Assembly (NCBI GenBank): GCA_045104975.1
Contig: JBGCCY010000011.1
Span: 1 to 64,000, forward strand
DNA length: 64,000 bases
Reading direction: 5' to 3'
Source: CAJQQY01 sp045104975
GTDB taxonomy: Bacteria > Bacteroidota > Bacteroidia > Chitinophagales > Saprospiraceae
Shown: positions 1 to 9,600 of the stretch, in pieces
Position numbering within the stretch: position 1 is the first letter of the stretch
Layout of the letters: the number at the start of each line of letters is the position of its first letter
The notes under the pieces: generated by a model
The model's database searches: none
The model's input: only the letters and a program-made list of their open reading frames with translations
What the model was told of the DNA's origin: nothing
Translations under genes and position numbers: made by a program

Positions 1-49
1 TTTGCAGTCCTTTTTAAAAATTAGTAAATAAATTTAAAATTTCAATATC

Positions 50-400
50 ATGGAAGCCATCAAATATGTTCATGAGCAATTAAAGACAGGGAATGATATT
101 CCGGATTTCAGACCTGGTGATAATATTGTTGTAAGTTACAAAATTGTAGAGGGTGCTAAAGAGCGTGTTCAGCAATTCAGAGGTGACGTAATTCAAATTA
201 ACGGTACAGGTGCTACTAAGACCTTTACAGTTAGAAAAATTTCTAATGGAGTAGGAGTTGAGCGTATTTTTCCATTTGGCGTTCCTGCAATCGAGGATAT
301 CAAAGTCTTGAAAAGAGGAAAAGTAAGAAGAGCTAAATTATACTACTTACGTGAGTTAGTAGGTAAAAAAGCACGTATCAAAGAAAAACAAAGAAGATAG
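50..400 (+). CDS. rplS: 50S ribosomal protein L19
   Basis: Ribosomal protein L19, a large-subunit protein near the interface with the small subunit. The 116-residue length and the whole sequence match the family: N-terminal PDFRPGDNIVV, central RVQQFRGDVIQ and GVGVERIFPFG blocks, and a basic tail ending KARIKEKQRR. The ATG follows A/T-rich sequence without a Shine-Dalgarno site, which is normal in Bacteroidota. Only 49 bases upstream are visible, so its usual neighbours cannot be seen. A strong terminator about 27 bases downstream makes it the last gene of its transcript. Confidence 0.97.
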   Translation: MEAIKYVHEQLKTGNDIPDFRPGDNIVVSYKIVEGAKERVQQFRGDVIQINGTGATKTFTVRKISNGVGVERIFPFGVPAIEDIKVLKRGKVRRAKLYYLRELVGKKARIKEKQRR

Positions 401-427
401 TCAATACCTTATTTTTCGATATAAAAA

Positions 428-464
428 AACAGTTTGTGGAGTAATTCACAAACTGTTTTTTTTT
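428..464 (+). terminator. Intrinsic terminator after rplS
   Basis: Perfect 11-bp stem (AACAGTTTGTG paired with CACAAACTGTT), 8-base loop, then a run of T. It closes the rplS transcript. The next gene is on the opposite strand. Confidence 0.9.
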
Positions 465-539
465 GCTTGTTAATTAAATTAATGAGTAATTGATATTTCC
501 AAGTTGACTTCGAGTCGAATGGAAATAATTTAGAATTGA

Positions 540-2198
540 TTAATCAAGCTGTTTCACATTGATTAAAAATAATTCATCTGCCACCTTAAAATCCTCTACT
601 TTCATATCAGGAAAGTAATAATTAGATTTTGAAGAGGACACATTAACACTTCGATAATTATCTGGATCACCCATTAAAATAGGCATATATAATTTTTTCA
701 CATCAGATTTTAGCACAACGCTAACATCAACCCCTTCGCCACTTTTTTTGATTCGATAAAGCAAGGTTGGAATGGTCGGATGTTCTAAATACTGCTCAAA
801 GAATTTTGACAAATCTCTTTGAATATAATCGCTTGCAAAGGTTACAAAATCCTCTGTTTTGACAATTGACATCTTATGTTTTTGATAAAATGATTTGATT
901 AATCCAAACCATTTTTCATCATCATTAATTGAATTTCTAAGTGTATGCAAAATCCAAGCACCTTTATAATAATGATCACTATGTCCCCATTCTCCAAAAT
1001 TGACATTCATCGGACCGAGGATAGGTTTTTTATTTTCAACAAACATTTTTTGCATGTCTAAGTACCGAACGGCTTCATCAAAATTATACATGTATTCAAC
1101 ATACAAAGCTTCAGAATAAGTACAAAAAGATTCATGAATCCACATCTCTGCATGATCTCCACAACTGATACTATTTCCCCAATACTCATGTCCAGTTTCA
1201 TGAATGATGATGTAATCGAAATCAATTCCATCTGGAATTAATCGGCCTAAATATCCTCGCATATATTGATTGCCATAAGCAATAGCACTTTGGTGTTCCA
1301 TTCCCAAATAAGGAGTTTCAACTAAGGCATAACCATCATCCCAAAATGGATATTTCCCAAAAAACTTTTCATAGCAAGCTAACATCGGTTTTACTTGTTC
1401 GAAGTGTTTTTTTGCTTTTTTTAAATTTTTTGGAAGGACATAATAGTCAAGTGCCAACACTTCACCATCTTCACTTTTATAGGTGTCAGAGAAGTGAGCG
1501 TAGTTGGTAATATTGAAAGTTATATTGTAATTGTTGATGGGGTAGGAGACGAACCAATTAAAGCGAGTGTAATTGCCTTCTTCTTGAGTATTTTCTAAAT
1601 TTCCATTGGAAATGCAAGTCAACCCCTTAGGAACAGCAATACCAATTCGAACACTATCAGGTTCATCTTGGAGGTGGTCTTTGTTAGGAAACCATAAGCT
1701 TGCTCCAATTCCTTCACAAGATACAGCCACCCAAGGTTCCCCTTTACCATTCTCTCTCCAAACGAAGCCGCCATCCCAAGGTGGATTCTTGGCGGAAATT
1801 GGAGCACCTTCATAATGAACTGTAAATGAGTTAGTTACGCCTTTTTTTTGTTTAGGGAAATCAATAAAAACGGCATTAAATCTTCGTTCAAATTTCAATT
1901 TTTCTCCTTCAAAAACAATCTCATTAATTTTCATATTATCAAATAAATCAATCTGAATTTTGGAAAAATCGGTGACTGCTTTGTAGTGAATTTCATTGTA
2001 ACCGCTGATGTACTTTTTATCAATATCAATTTTTATTTGGAGATCATAAAACGTAACATCGTAGCAAGTTCGTTCAGGGCGAAGCATACCTCTTAGGGTA
2101 TCCGCTTCTGTGAATTTAAAATTTTTGAAATAATCAACCTGTGAAAAAGTAGGTTGGAGAAAGGCGAAAAGTAGTAAGGTTAATAGGGTGCGCTTCAT
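540..2198 (-). CDS. M1 family zinc metallopeptidase (aminopeptidase N-like), secreted
   Basis: Probable gluzincin aminopeptidase acting outside the cytoplasm. A signal peptide of about 20 residues ends in PTFSQ. The N-terminal beta domain is followed by a GMEN-like exopeptidase motif seen as GMEH (299-302). The zinc site HETGH (H333, H337) has its third ligand E356 exactly 18 residues later, the M1 spacing, and E334 is the catalytic base. The tyrosines of HYYKGA (410-411) fit the transition-state Tyr. At 552 residues it is shorter than E. coli PepN and lacks the long C-terminal helical domain, as in many Bacteroidota M1 enzymes. It is followed by its own gap and is probably monocistronic. Substrate unknown. 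Confidence 0.92.
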   Translation of the reverse strand: MKRTLLTLLLFAFLQPTFSQVDYFKNFKFTEADTLRGMLRPERTCYDVTFYDLQIKIDIDKKYISGYNEIHYKAVTDFSKIQIDLFDNMKINEIVFEGEKLKFERRFNAVFIDFPKQKKGVTNSFTVHYEGAPISAKNPPWDGGFVWRENGKGEPWVAVSCEGIGASLWFPNKDHLQDEPDSVRIGIAVPKGLTCISNGNLENTQEEGNYTRFNWFVSYPINNYNITFNITNYAHFSDTYKSEDGEVLALDYYVLPKNLKKAKKHFEQVKPMLACYEKFFGKYPFWDDGYALVETPYLGMEHQSAIAYGNQYMRGYLGRLIPDGIDFDYIIIHETGHEYWGNSISCGDHAEMWIHESFCTYSEALYVEYMYNFDEAVRYLDMQKMFVENKKPILGPMNVNFGEWGHSDHYYKGAWILHTLRNSINDDEKWFGLIKSFYQKHKMSIVKTEDFVTFASDYIQRDLSKFFEQYLEHPTIPTLLYRIKKSGEGVDVSVVLKSDVKKLYMPILMGDPDNYRSVNVSSSKSNYYFPDMKVEDFKVADELFLINVKQLD

Positions 2199-2222
2199 TA
2201 TTTTAAGGATGTATTAGTTTAT

Positions 2223-3083
2223 TTATTTTGGGTTATAAAAAGAATATTTTTTCATTGCCTTGGTTGTTGCATTGTCTAACCATTTATCTGGAAGCATGCT
2301 AAATAATTTATATTGCCATGATTTTTTAGCTACTAAATATCGAGTTTTAGGGTTTTTCAAAGCAATGCCTTGATGTACTAATTTGGCGACTTCCTCAGCT
2401 GGGATAGCAGCTGCTTCAATCTTTTTCAAACTCTTGGCTCGCTTGCTCAAAATTCTAGCATAAGGAGTATCTGCATAATCGGCTTCTTCGTCAGAAAGTG
2501 CTTTGCTCCAAATCGGAGTTTTGATTGGTCCAGGCTGAATGACCACCACTTTGATTCCAAATAAAACTAGCTCCCTTCTTAAAGCATCAGACATGGCTTC
2601 CAAAGCAAATTTGGAAGCTGCATATGGACCAGTAAATGGAGGAGAAATAATTCCATTGATAGAACTAATCTGAATGATTCTTCCTGGCTCATGGTTGCAA
2701 TTTTCGGTTGCACCCAAGAGATGCAAAAAAGCACTAGTTACTCGGTGAACTCCCAATACATTGACATCTAATTGATAGCGAAGTTGCTCAGTCGTAACAT
2801 TTTGCATTGGTCCTGAAACTGCGATTCCAGCATTGTTAACCAATCCTGCTAAACCATTTTTACCAACAATTTTTTCCACAATCGGAACAGCATTTTTGAT
2901 CGCTGCATCATCAACTACATCAAAAATTAATGCTTTGAAGTTTTCCCCAAAATCATTTTCTAATTTTTCAGCATCACTTGACTTTCGAACGCTTCCAAAA
3001 ACAAAAAAACCTTCGTCTAACAAATATTTTGCAGAGGTATAACCAATTCCTGTGGAGGCTCCTGTGATTAAAACGTATTTCAT
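2223..3083 (-). CDS. SDR family NAD(P)-dependent oxidoreductase
   Basis: Classical short-chain dehydrogenase of 286 residues. The cofactor motif TGASTGIG is at 7-14 and NNAG at 83-86; the catalytic triad is S141 (in QISSINGI), Y154 and K158 (YAASK). PGPIKTPIW follows, as usual after the active site. I chose the ATG at 3083, directly before KYVLITGAS; an upstream in-frame ATG would add 23 residues of low-complexity sequence before the Rossmann fold. The 26-base gap to the M1 peptidase downstream allows co-transcription. Substrate cannot be read from the sequence. Confidence 0.9.
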   Translation of the reverse strand: MKYVLITGASTGIGYTSAKYLLDEGFFVFGSVRKSSDAEKLENDFGENFKALIFDVVDDAAIKNAVPIVEKIVGKNGLAGLVNNAGIAVSGPMQNVTTEQLRYQLDVNVLGVHRVTSAFLHLLGATENCNHEPGRIIQISSINGIISPPFTGPYAASKFALEAMSDALRRELVLFGIKVVVIQPGPIKTPIWSKALSDEEADYADTPYARILSKRAKSLKKIEAAAIPAEEVAKLVHQGIALKNPKTRYLVAKKSWQYKLFSMLPDKWLDNATTKAMKKYSFYNPK

Positions 3084-3239
3084 TTTTTTTGTAAATATCG
3101 AAAAATATATTGAAACCGATTCTTTTTTATTTGAATAACTGATGTTTTTCAATCTTCATCAAATGAAGGAGGTAAACATTCCCTTTTTTTAAACGTTCTT
3201 ATTGAGTAGATTTATATGTCAAAAATCATTGAATAAAAT

Positions 3240-4466
3240 ATGAGAGTACTTCCATTAATTATTTTACTTTTTATTTTGGATTATTTTACTTTTCAGGCCT
3301 TTGTGGCTATATCAGTAGATTGGTCAAATTGGAGTAAAACAATTTTAAATACCATCTATTGGATGATCCCAATTTTAGCAATTGGGTTGACTTATTCTTT
3401 TTCTAAAGGTGCAGCAGAGAAGTGGAGTAAGAGTACATTTACTATTGTTCGATCAACAATAATGTTGAGTTATTTTTCTAAATTTCTTATTGTTGCAGTT
3501 TTAATTTTAGGAGATGTTGGCCAATTGATTTTTTCACTTTTCAATTCTTTGACAAGTGAGAATGTTTTTGATTTTGGACGAACTAAATTACTTTATCAGG
3601 TTGCCATAGCAGTTGGAGTGATTCCATTTTTCACTTTGTTGTACGGGATTTTAAGAAATCAATATCGATATAAAATTTATAATACTTTGGTAACAATTCC
3701 TGATTTGCCAAAAGCGTTAGAAGGATTGAAGATTGTTCAAATATCAGATATCCACTCTGGTAGTTTTACCAAAAAACATCCGATCAAAGTGGCAATTGAT
3801 ATGATTAATGATCAACGGGCAGATTTAGTTTTTTTTACTGGTGATTTAGTCAATTCTATTTCCCATGAAATGGAGCCTTTCGTGGATGTTTTTGATAAAA
3901 TAAAATCACGATATGGTATTTTCTCTATTTTGGGAAATCATGATTATGGAGATTATGTGCGTTGGGAAAGTGCTTCGCAAAAAGCGCAAAATTTTGAAAA
4001 TTTAAAAAATATCCATCTAAGACTTGGTTGGGATTTAATTTTAAATGACAACCGATTGGTCAAAATTAAAGGAGAAGATGTCGCAGTAATTGGCGTAGAG
4101 AATTATAGTGCTCATGGCCGATTCATGAAATATGGAGATTTGGAAAAGGCCAATCAGGGAACAGATGAAGCAGGGTTGAAATTATTGCTTTCTCATGATC
4201 CATCGCATTGGGAAGATGAAGTTTTGGAAAAATTTAAAGATATTCACATTACTTTTTCAGGGCATACTCATGGTGCGCAATTTGGTTTAGAAATTCCTGG
4301 AATCATAAAATGGAGTCCAATAAAATATGTTTACAAACAATGGGCAGGACTTTATCAGAAAAATAAACAATATTTATACGTCAATCGGGGTTTTGGTTTT
4401 TTAGGATATCCTGGACGAGTTGGAATTTTACCTGAGATAACGGTGATGGAGTTAAGGAAAAAGTGA
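3240..4466 (+). CDS. Membrane-anchored metallophosphoesterase
   Basis: Calcineurin-like phosphoesterase. Residues 1 to about 150 contain several hydrophobic segments predicted to span the inner membrane. The catalytic domain follows with the family's metal ligands: D170 and H172 (DIHSG), D202 (TGDLVN), N233-H234-D235 (GNHDYG), a histidine near 319 (SHDPSH), and H342 and H344 (SGHTHGAQ). This arrangement is typical of YkuE/YaeI-like membrane phosphoesterases, some of which act on lipid phosphates. Substrate here is unknown. It is divergent from the SDR gene. An inverted repeat follows the stop. Confidence 0.9.
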   Translation: MRVLPLIILLFILDYFTFQAFVAISVDWSNWSKTILNTIYWMIPILAIGLTYSFSKGAAEKWSKSTFTIVRSTIMLSYFSKFLIVAVLILGDVGQLIFSLFNSLTSENVFDFGRTKLLYQVAIAVGVIPFFTLLYGILRNQYRYKIYNTLVTIPDLPKALEGLKIVQISDIHSGSFTKKHPIKVAIDMINDQRADLVFFTGDLVNSISHEMEPFVDVFDKIKSRYGIFSILGNHDYGDYVRWESASQKAQNFENLKNIHLRLGWDLILNDNRLVKIKGEDVAVIGVENYSAHGRFMKYGDLEKANQGTDEAGLKLLLSHDPSHWEDEVLEKFKDIHITFSGHTHGAQFGLEIPGIIKWSPIKYVYKQWAGLYQKNKQYLYVNRGFGFLGYPGRVGILPEITVMELRKK

Positions 4467-4476
4467 TTTTTTATTG

Positions 4477-4539
4477 TTTTGACTGTTTTTCCCAAATTAT
4501 AAAATAGTTTAAATTGTCAAAATAGTAAAACAGTCAAAA
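4477..4539. terminator. Inverted repeat, possible terminator
   Basis: Arms TTTTGACTGTTTT (4477-4489) and AAAACAGTCAAAA (4527-4539) are perfectly complementary, 13 bp, with a 37-base loop. It lies between a phosphoesterase gene and a lipoprotein gene on the same strand. The long loop makes it a weak terminator candidate; it may instead be a repeat remnant, since TTTTGAC occurs again within the loop on the other strand. Confidence 0.4.
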
Positions 4540-4573
4540 AATCAAAACTGAAATAGAACAAAACTTAACACAC

Positions 4574-4960
4574 ATGAAATTTTTAAAATTAGCACTTCCT
4601 TTCTTCTTGTTGGCTTCATTTTTCACCGCTTGTGAAAATGAACCCAAAGTCAAAATTATAAAATTAGATCCTACTTTACTTCTTGGAAAATGGGAATTGA
4701 CAGGAGCAACAGTCAATAAAATTCCAAGCCCTCGTTTAGATGGAGCCTACTTTGAATTTGTTGATGGCGGCATTTTAAAAACCAATATTTTGGGTTCAGA
4801 AGAAGAAGGAAGTTATGAGATGTCAATTGAAGAGGAAAAATTAACCCAAAAAACGGGTAAAACAATTGAATATAATATAGAGAAGTTGGTTAAAGATTCC
4901 TTGATTATGAATATGGATATCGCTTCTAATAAGTTTGTGGTTCTTCTCCAGAAACCATAG
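4574..4960 (+). CDS. Small lipoprotein, lipocalin-like domain
   Basis: A 128-residue predicted lipoprotein. The signal peptide ends in a lipobox FFTAC (C20). The mature part starts acidic and then reads LLGKWELTGATVNK, the opening pattern of lipocalin-like lipoproteins of Bacteroidota, followed by short alternating strands (YFEFVDGGILKTN, GSYEMS). This resembles single-domain beta-barrel lipoproteins but the match is loose. Function unknown. The region after the stop carries short repeats and hairpins rather than a gene. Confidence 0.7.
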   Translation: MKFLKLALPFFLLASFFTACENEPKVKIIKLDPTLLLGKWELTGATVNKIPSPRLDGAYFEFVDGGILKTNILGSEEEGSYEMSIEEEKLTQKTGKTIEYNIEKLVKDSLIMNMDIASNKFVVLLQKP

Positions 4961-4967
4961 GTAATAG

Positions 4968-5142
4968 ATCGCTTCTCTGTCAGCGAAGCGGTCAATTTTA
5001 CGCCACCTTCCTGACTTTTCCCATATTTATGGTTTGTCAAATGTATCGAGTTGTAGTAACTTTGAGAATTATATAATTATCGTCAGTCTGTCTTCTGACA
5101 GAAAGCGAACCGTATGATCTGACCTCTGTCAGCGCAGCGATC
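4968..5142. repeat. Pair of short CTGTCAGCG repeats with hairpins
   Basis: CTGTCAGCGAAGCGGTC (4977-4993) recurs as CTGTCAGCGCAGCGATC (5126-5142), 15 of 17 bases identical. The first copy can fold with the GATCGCTTC just upstream (4968-4976 against 4985-4993). A separate hairpin TCTGTC-TTCT-GACAGA lies at 5087-5102. Their GC content is higher than the surroundings. They fill the gap between the lipoprotein and GWxTD genes, and the second copy ends 10 bases before the GWxTD start codon. Confidence 0.6.
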
Positions 5143-5152
5143 TAAAAAAAAA

Positions 5153-6613
5153 ATGATGAAAAAAATATTCCAATCGTTGGCGTTCTTACTGTTGTGCTCC
5201 TTTTCTAGTCAGGCTTTGGATGCGAGTATCACGTATTCCACATTCAAAAGTCCGTCTCAAAATTATGTGGAAGTCTATTTGTATGTAGTTGGGAAAACGG
5301 TAACATTTGTTCCTAATGTAGATTCTACGATGTTCCAAGCAGGAGTAGAAGTGGTGATTTTATTTAAGCAAGGGGAGGAGATTATTAAATTTGACAAATA
5401 TAATTTGAACTCCCCGAATAGTAATTTGCAAGAAGATTTTGTTGATTTGAAACGATTTGCTTTGCCCGATGGAGAATACGAAATTGAAGTTTCTATTCAA
5501 GATAAGCAAGATGCGAAAAATGTAGTTCGCTATGATGGAACGATAAAAATGAAATATCCCAAAGATGTAGATGTATTGTTACAATCTGATATTGAATTAT
5601 TAGCTTCCGTGAAAAAGGCAGAAAATGAAGATCATATTTTAGTGAAAAACGGATTTTTCGTAGAGCCATTACCTCATAATTTTTATCATAAAAATTTGGA
5701 TAAATTAATCTTCTACAATGAAGTTTATGATACGGATAAAAAAATTGGTGATGATTTTCAAGTTTCTTATGGTATCGAAAGGATGGAGAATAACAAAATT
5801 AAACCGATTGTTATTGGACATAAAAAACGAAAACCACAGTCGATCAATGTGTTGATTTTACAAATGGATATCAAAGATTTACCTTCTGGGAATTATAGTT
5901 TTTTTGTCGAAATTAGAAACCGAACGAAAGAATTACTTTCTCGAAAATCTGTTGATTTTACTCGAAGCAATCCTTATCTCCAAGCTACTCATGAAGAAAT
6001 TGAAACGGTAGAAATCAAAGATGAATTTGTGGGGAAACTTTCTCGAAAAGAATTACGCTATAGTTTGAAAGCAATTGCTCCATTGGTTAAAGATGGCGAT
6101 GTGGAATTATTGAATTCAGTTGTCCAAAATAAAGACTCTATTGTTCAGCAACGATTCCTTTTTAATTTTTGGGTAAACCAAAATCCGAATAATTCTGAAG
6201 TTACTTATAAGGCATTTATGGAAGTGGCTAAAGCTGTGGATAAATTATATGCTTCTGGTTTTGGTTATGGATTTGAGTCAGACAGAGGTCGGATTTTTAT
6301 TCGATACGGCCGTCCAAATGATGTAATAAAAGTAGATAATGAGCCAAGTGCACCACCTTATGAAATTTGGTTTTACAATGATTTTCCAGCTACGGATCAA
6401 GCGGATGTAAAGTTTTTATTTTATGCACCGGAATTGGGTACTAACTATGAATTATTGCATTCTACAGTTAGAGGAGAAGTGAATAATCCACGATGGCAAT
6501 TAGAATTATATAAAGCTGCACCTGAAGAAATTAGTGGTTCGAATTATATTGATGCGACAGGTATGCAGCCTAATAATAATCGTCGAGCTGCAGAATATTT
6601 TAATGAAAATTAA
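5153..6613 (+). CDS. GWxTD domain-containing protein, secreted
   Basis: A 486-residue exported protein. A signal peptide (MMKKIFQSLAFLLLCSFSSQA) is followed by beta-rich sequence and then the GWxTD-type C-terminal domain, recognisable by the helix NFWVNQNPNNSEVTYKAF, the ESDRGRIFIRYGRPNDV block and the APPYEIWFY strand. Such proteins are widespread in Bacteroidota and their biochemical role is not known. The ATG at 5153 is followed by a second ATG; either may be used. The gene ends just before a perfect palindrome that probably terminates it. Confidence 0.8.
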   Translation: MMKKIFQSLAFLLLCSFSSQALDASITYSTFKSPSQNYVEVYLYVVGKTVTFVPNVDSTMFQAGVEVVILFKQGEEIIKFDKYNLNSPNSNLQEDFVDLKRFALPDGEYEIEVSIQDKQDAKNVVRYDGTIKMKYPKDVDVLLQSDIELLASVKKAENEDHILVKNGFFVEPLPHNFYHKNLDKLIFYNEVYDTDKKIGDDFQVSYGIERMENNKIKPIVIGHKKRKPQSINVLILQMDIKDLPSGNYSFFVEIRNRTKELLSRKSVDFTRSNPYLQATHEEIETVEIKDEFVGKLSRKELRYSLKAIAPLVKDGDVELLNSVVQNKDSIVQQRFLFNFWVNQNPNNSEVTYKAFMEVAKAVDKLYASGFGYGFESDRGRIFIRYGRPNDVIKVDNEPSAPPYEIWFYNDFPATDQADVKFLFYAPELGTNYELLHSTVRGEVNNPRWQLELYKAAPEEISGSNYIDATGMQPNNNRRAAEYFNEN

Positions 6614-6623
6614 TCTAAAATAG

Positions 6624-6651
6624 GTAGAGACAAGGCATGCCTTGTCTCTAC
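6624..6651. repeat. Perfect 28-bp palindrome between convergent genes
   Basis: The 14-base half GTAGAGACAAGGCA is followed immediately by its exact reverse complement. It lies between two convergent genes (stops at 6613 and 6677) and is far richer in G+C than the flanks. It can form a hairpin on either strand and so may end both transcripts. The GTAGAGAC...GTCTCTAC ends resemble a class of dispersed palindromes I know from several bacterial genomes. Confidence 0.75.
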
Positions 6652-6676
6652 TGAAATTTCAAGGATTATTGAAAAA

Positions 6677-9600
6677 TTACGGGTGTGAAATTTCTATTTT
6701 TCGACTCACCTTAAACCCATCCATTTGAATTTCTAAGAAATAAATTCCTTCGATAATTTTAGTCACATTCAATTCTACCAATCCAATTTCATTCACAGAT
6801 TTTTGTAAAATTTCTTGCCCTAAAATATTGATCAATCGGATATTCTCAATCGGAGTTTTATTCTCATTTTTAATGAAGATTAAATCACTAGCTGGATTTG
6901 GGAAAATAGATAAATTGCGATTTAATTTATTTTCAATTATTCCAGTTCCAACTTCCACATAATTTTCAGGAGTGTTGAACGGAACTAACGTTTCGCTATT
7001 AGTAATTCCTTTCACATCAATGATACCTAATTCAATTGCAGCATAACCTGAGAGATCATCAATGATACCTGTGATGGTTCCAATTTTACCTCCACCTCCG
7101 ATATTGTTTTGATTGATTCGAGAAACAGCAGCTGCCAGTTGTCCATCTTCCTCTTTTTGAACAGAGATTAAATCATCTGTTCCATTATTATTAAACCAAC
7201 CACTTTCAAAGGCGATTTCCATAGACGACGCATCAAAGATTTGGTTGTTGAATTCTACCGTAAATGCTAAACCATAAATTGCATCTATCGCATTGACATT
7301 TTCTCCTAGATGGATTTCTGCTTCAAATGAACCAACCCCAATATCATTTGGATTAGGCATCACAATATATAATGCAGGATCATCTGACGAAGGAACTGGA
7401 GCAACATAAGGATCAACATTTCCATGAGTCAAACCAAAATTTTCATCTATGGCAAATTTATCTTGTGCATTTATTATTCCATCTCCGTTTGCATCTGCAT
7501 GTTTGTAATTGGTACCATCTTCAAAAACTTGTGTCCAATCATCAGAAGGTTGTGCAATCCAAGCAATACTTGCATCATCACGAGGAGTGCCAGTTGCTCC
7601 ATAAGCCAAGCCAATATTAAGCAAGTCAAAATTGTTGGCAATAAAATCTGAATTAGTATCTCCTGCCCAGCAATCACCAAATTGATCGTAATCCAAGCAG
7701 ATATTGTCAAAGTCTAGCGCATCATTTGCACCTATGGTAAATAGTCCAATGAAGCCATCTAAAATTGCTCTTCCTGCAATTGGGTCAGTTGGATCAGGAA
7801 TAATAGTAAGTGTCACTCCTGGCGCGATCTCCACACCATCCAAATCAAAAAGAGAATTTGCTGAATTAATCGGTGCATCATTGGCTCCGATATTAATTCC
7901 ACCTCCTCCATTGTAGAAATCAAATTCAAGGTGAATTACAGCAGCATTTAATTGAAGGAAATTAAATTCCAAGTTTGCCATAAAAGGCGACAAATAATTT
8001 CCATCAAAAAACGGAGAAGGATTTCCTAAAACCGCCACACCATCAAATGAGTTTTCATATTCTTGAATTTTGACCGGAACCCCACTTACTGTAAAGACTA
8101 TATCATCTGGAGCATAAATAGGTGTTCCATAATAAGCTATTGCCAAATCATTAAACGTCAGACAGGTTTGATCGCAATTAGGACTTTCAAATTCGTAAGT
8201 TTCGCAGCAAGTCGGCAAATCATTTTGACAAATTTTAATGACATCATTATCATTTCCACTCAAGGGGAAATTTTCAATCGTCAAGGGTAAATCTGCAAAT
8301 TCATAGAATCCAAAAAAATCACCATTAGCGAATACATCAAAGAAGTCATTGTTGACATTCGCATAGTTGAAATTCAAGGTGAAATTATATGTACCATCTG
8401 AATTACAATCTGTATTTGAAATTTCTATATCCCAAATTTCACAATCTGGATTACAATTTATAGGATCTAATCCTGTAAAAGCAGTACAATCCGAATTTTC
8501 AGAATCAATCACTATGAATTCAAAAACCGTATTTCCATCTCCCAGGATTGGTCCGAAAGTAAGCCACAAATCTGCATAAGCAAATGTCCCATAATTAGTT
8601 CCATTGCCAACTAAGTGAAAAGAATCACTTGGCATATTTTCATGATTAAAATCTATATCAACATAGAATGTTCCTTCTGGATTACAAGGATGAGCTTCGA
8701 CAATTAAGTCTGTAATTTCGCAGTCATCATTACAATCAATTGATTCCCAGAATTCAAAATCAATACTACAATCTGAGTTCTCGGAATCAGTTACAATAAA
8801 TTCATAAATCGTGGATCCGTCACCAACAAGTGGTCCAAAAGTCATCATTACTACACCGTTTCCATTTGGTGTATTATCAGCATAACTAAAGGTGCCATAG
8901 TTCATTCCATTTCCAGTAAGCTGAAAAGTATTACTTGGCATATTTTCATAAGCAAATTGGATTTCTGCCATGAACGTTCCATCTGATTCACAAGGAAGCG
9001 CCTCTACAAAAATATTACTGAGTTGGCAACAGGCAGGTACACTTAGAGTAGAAAGATTTGAGGTAACAGCATTTGGATTTTGATCAAAAATAGAAATATT
9101 ATAAATAGAAGAACCATCTCCCCAAATTGGGCCAATGGTAGCGGTAGAACTTGTAGTTAAAGAATATGGAAAAGGTCCATAAGTTTGGGTCCACGGAAAA
9201 GGGGAACTAATATTATTAATGAAAACAAAAAACGAGTCAGAAGTGTAATCTGATAGGGTCTCAAATTCAACATCAATATTAAAAAGACCAGAATTATTAA
9301 TACAATCTGCTGATTCAGTTATTAATCCAAAAATAAATTCAGGCCAACAGTTAGTTTCGATAAATTCATTTTGACTGCAAAGTGGATTCACCTGATCTTG
9401 AATCACAATCTCAAAAAGGGTAGAAGAATTATTGGACTGAGGGGGATAAGGAAATTGATCGGTAATCGTAATTCCTAAATCTGTATAGGCAAAAGGACCG
9501 TATTCGACATCATTAATGAAAACAAAAAATGAATCACTCGGCATCAATGAAAAATTAAAATCAATCTCTAAATCGACAAATCCATCATTACAATTAGTTG

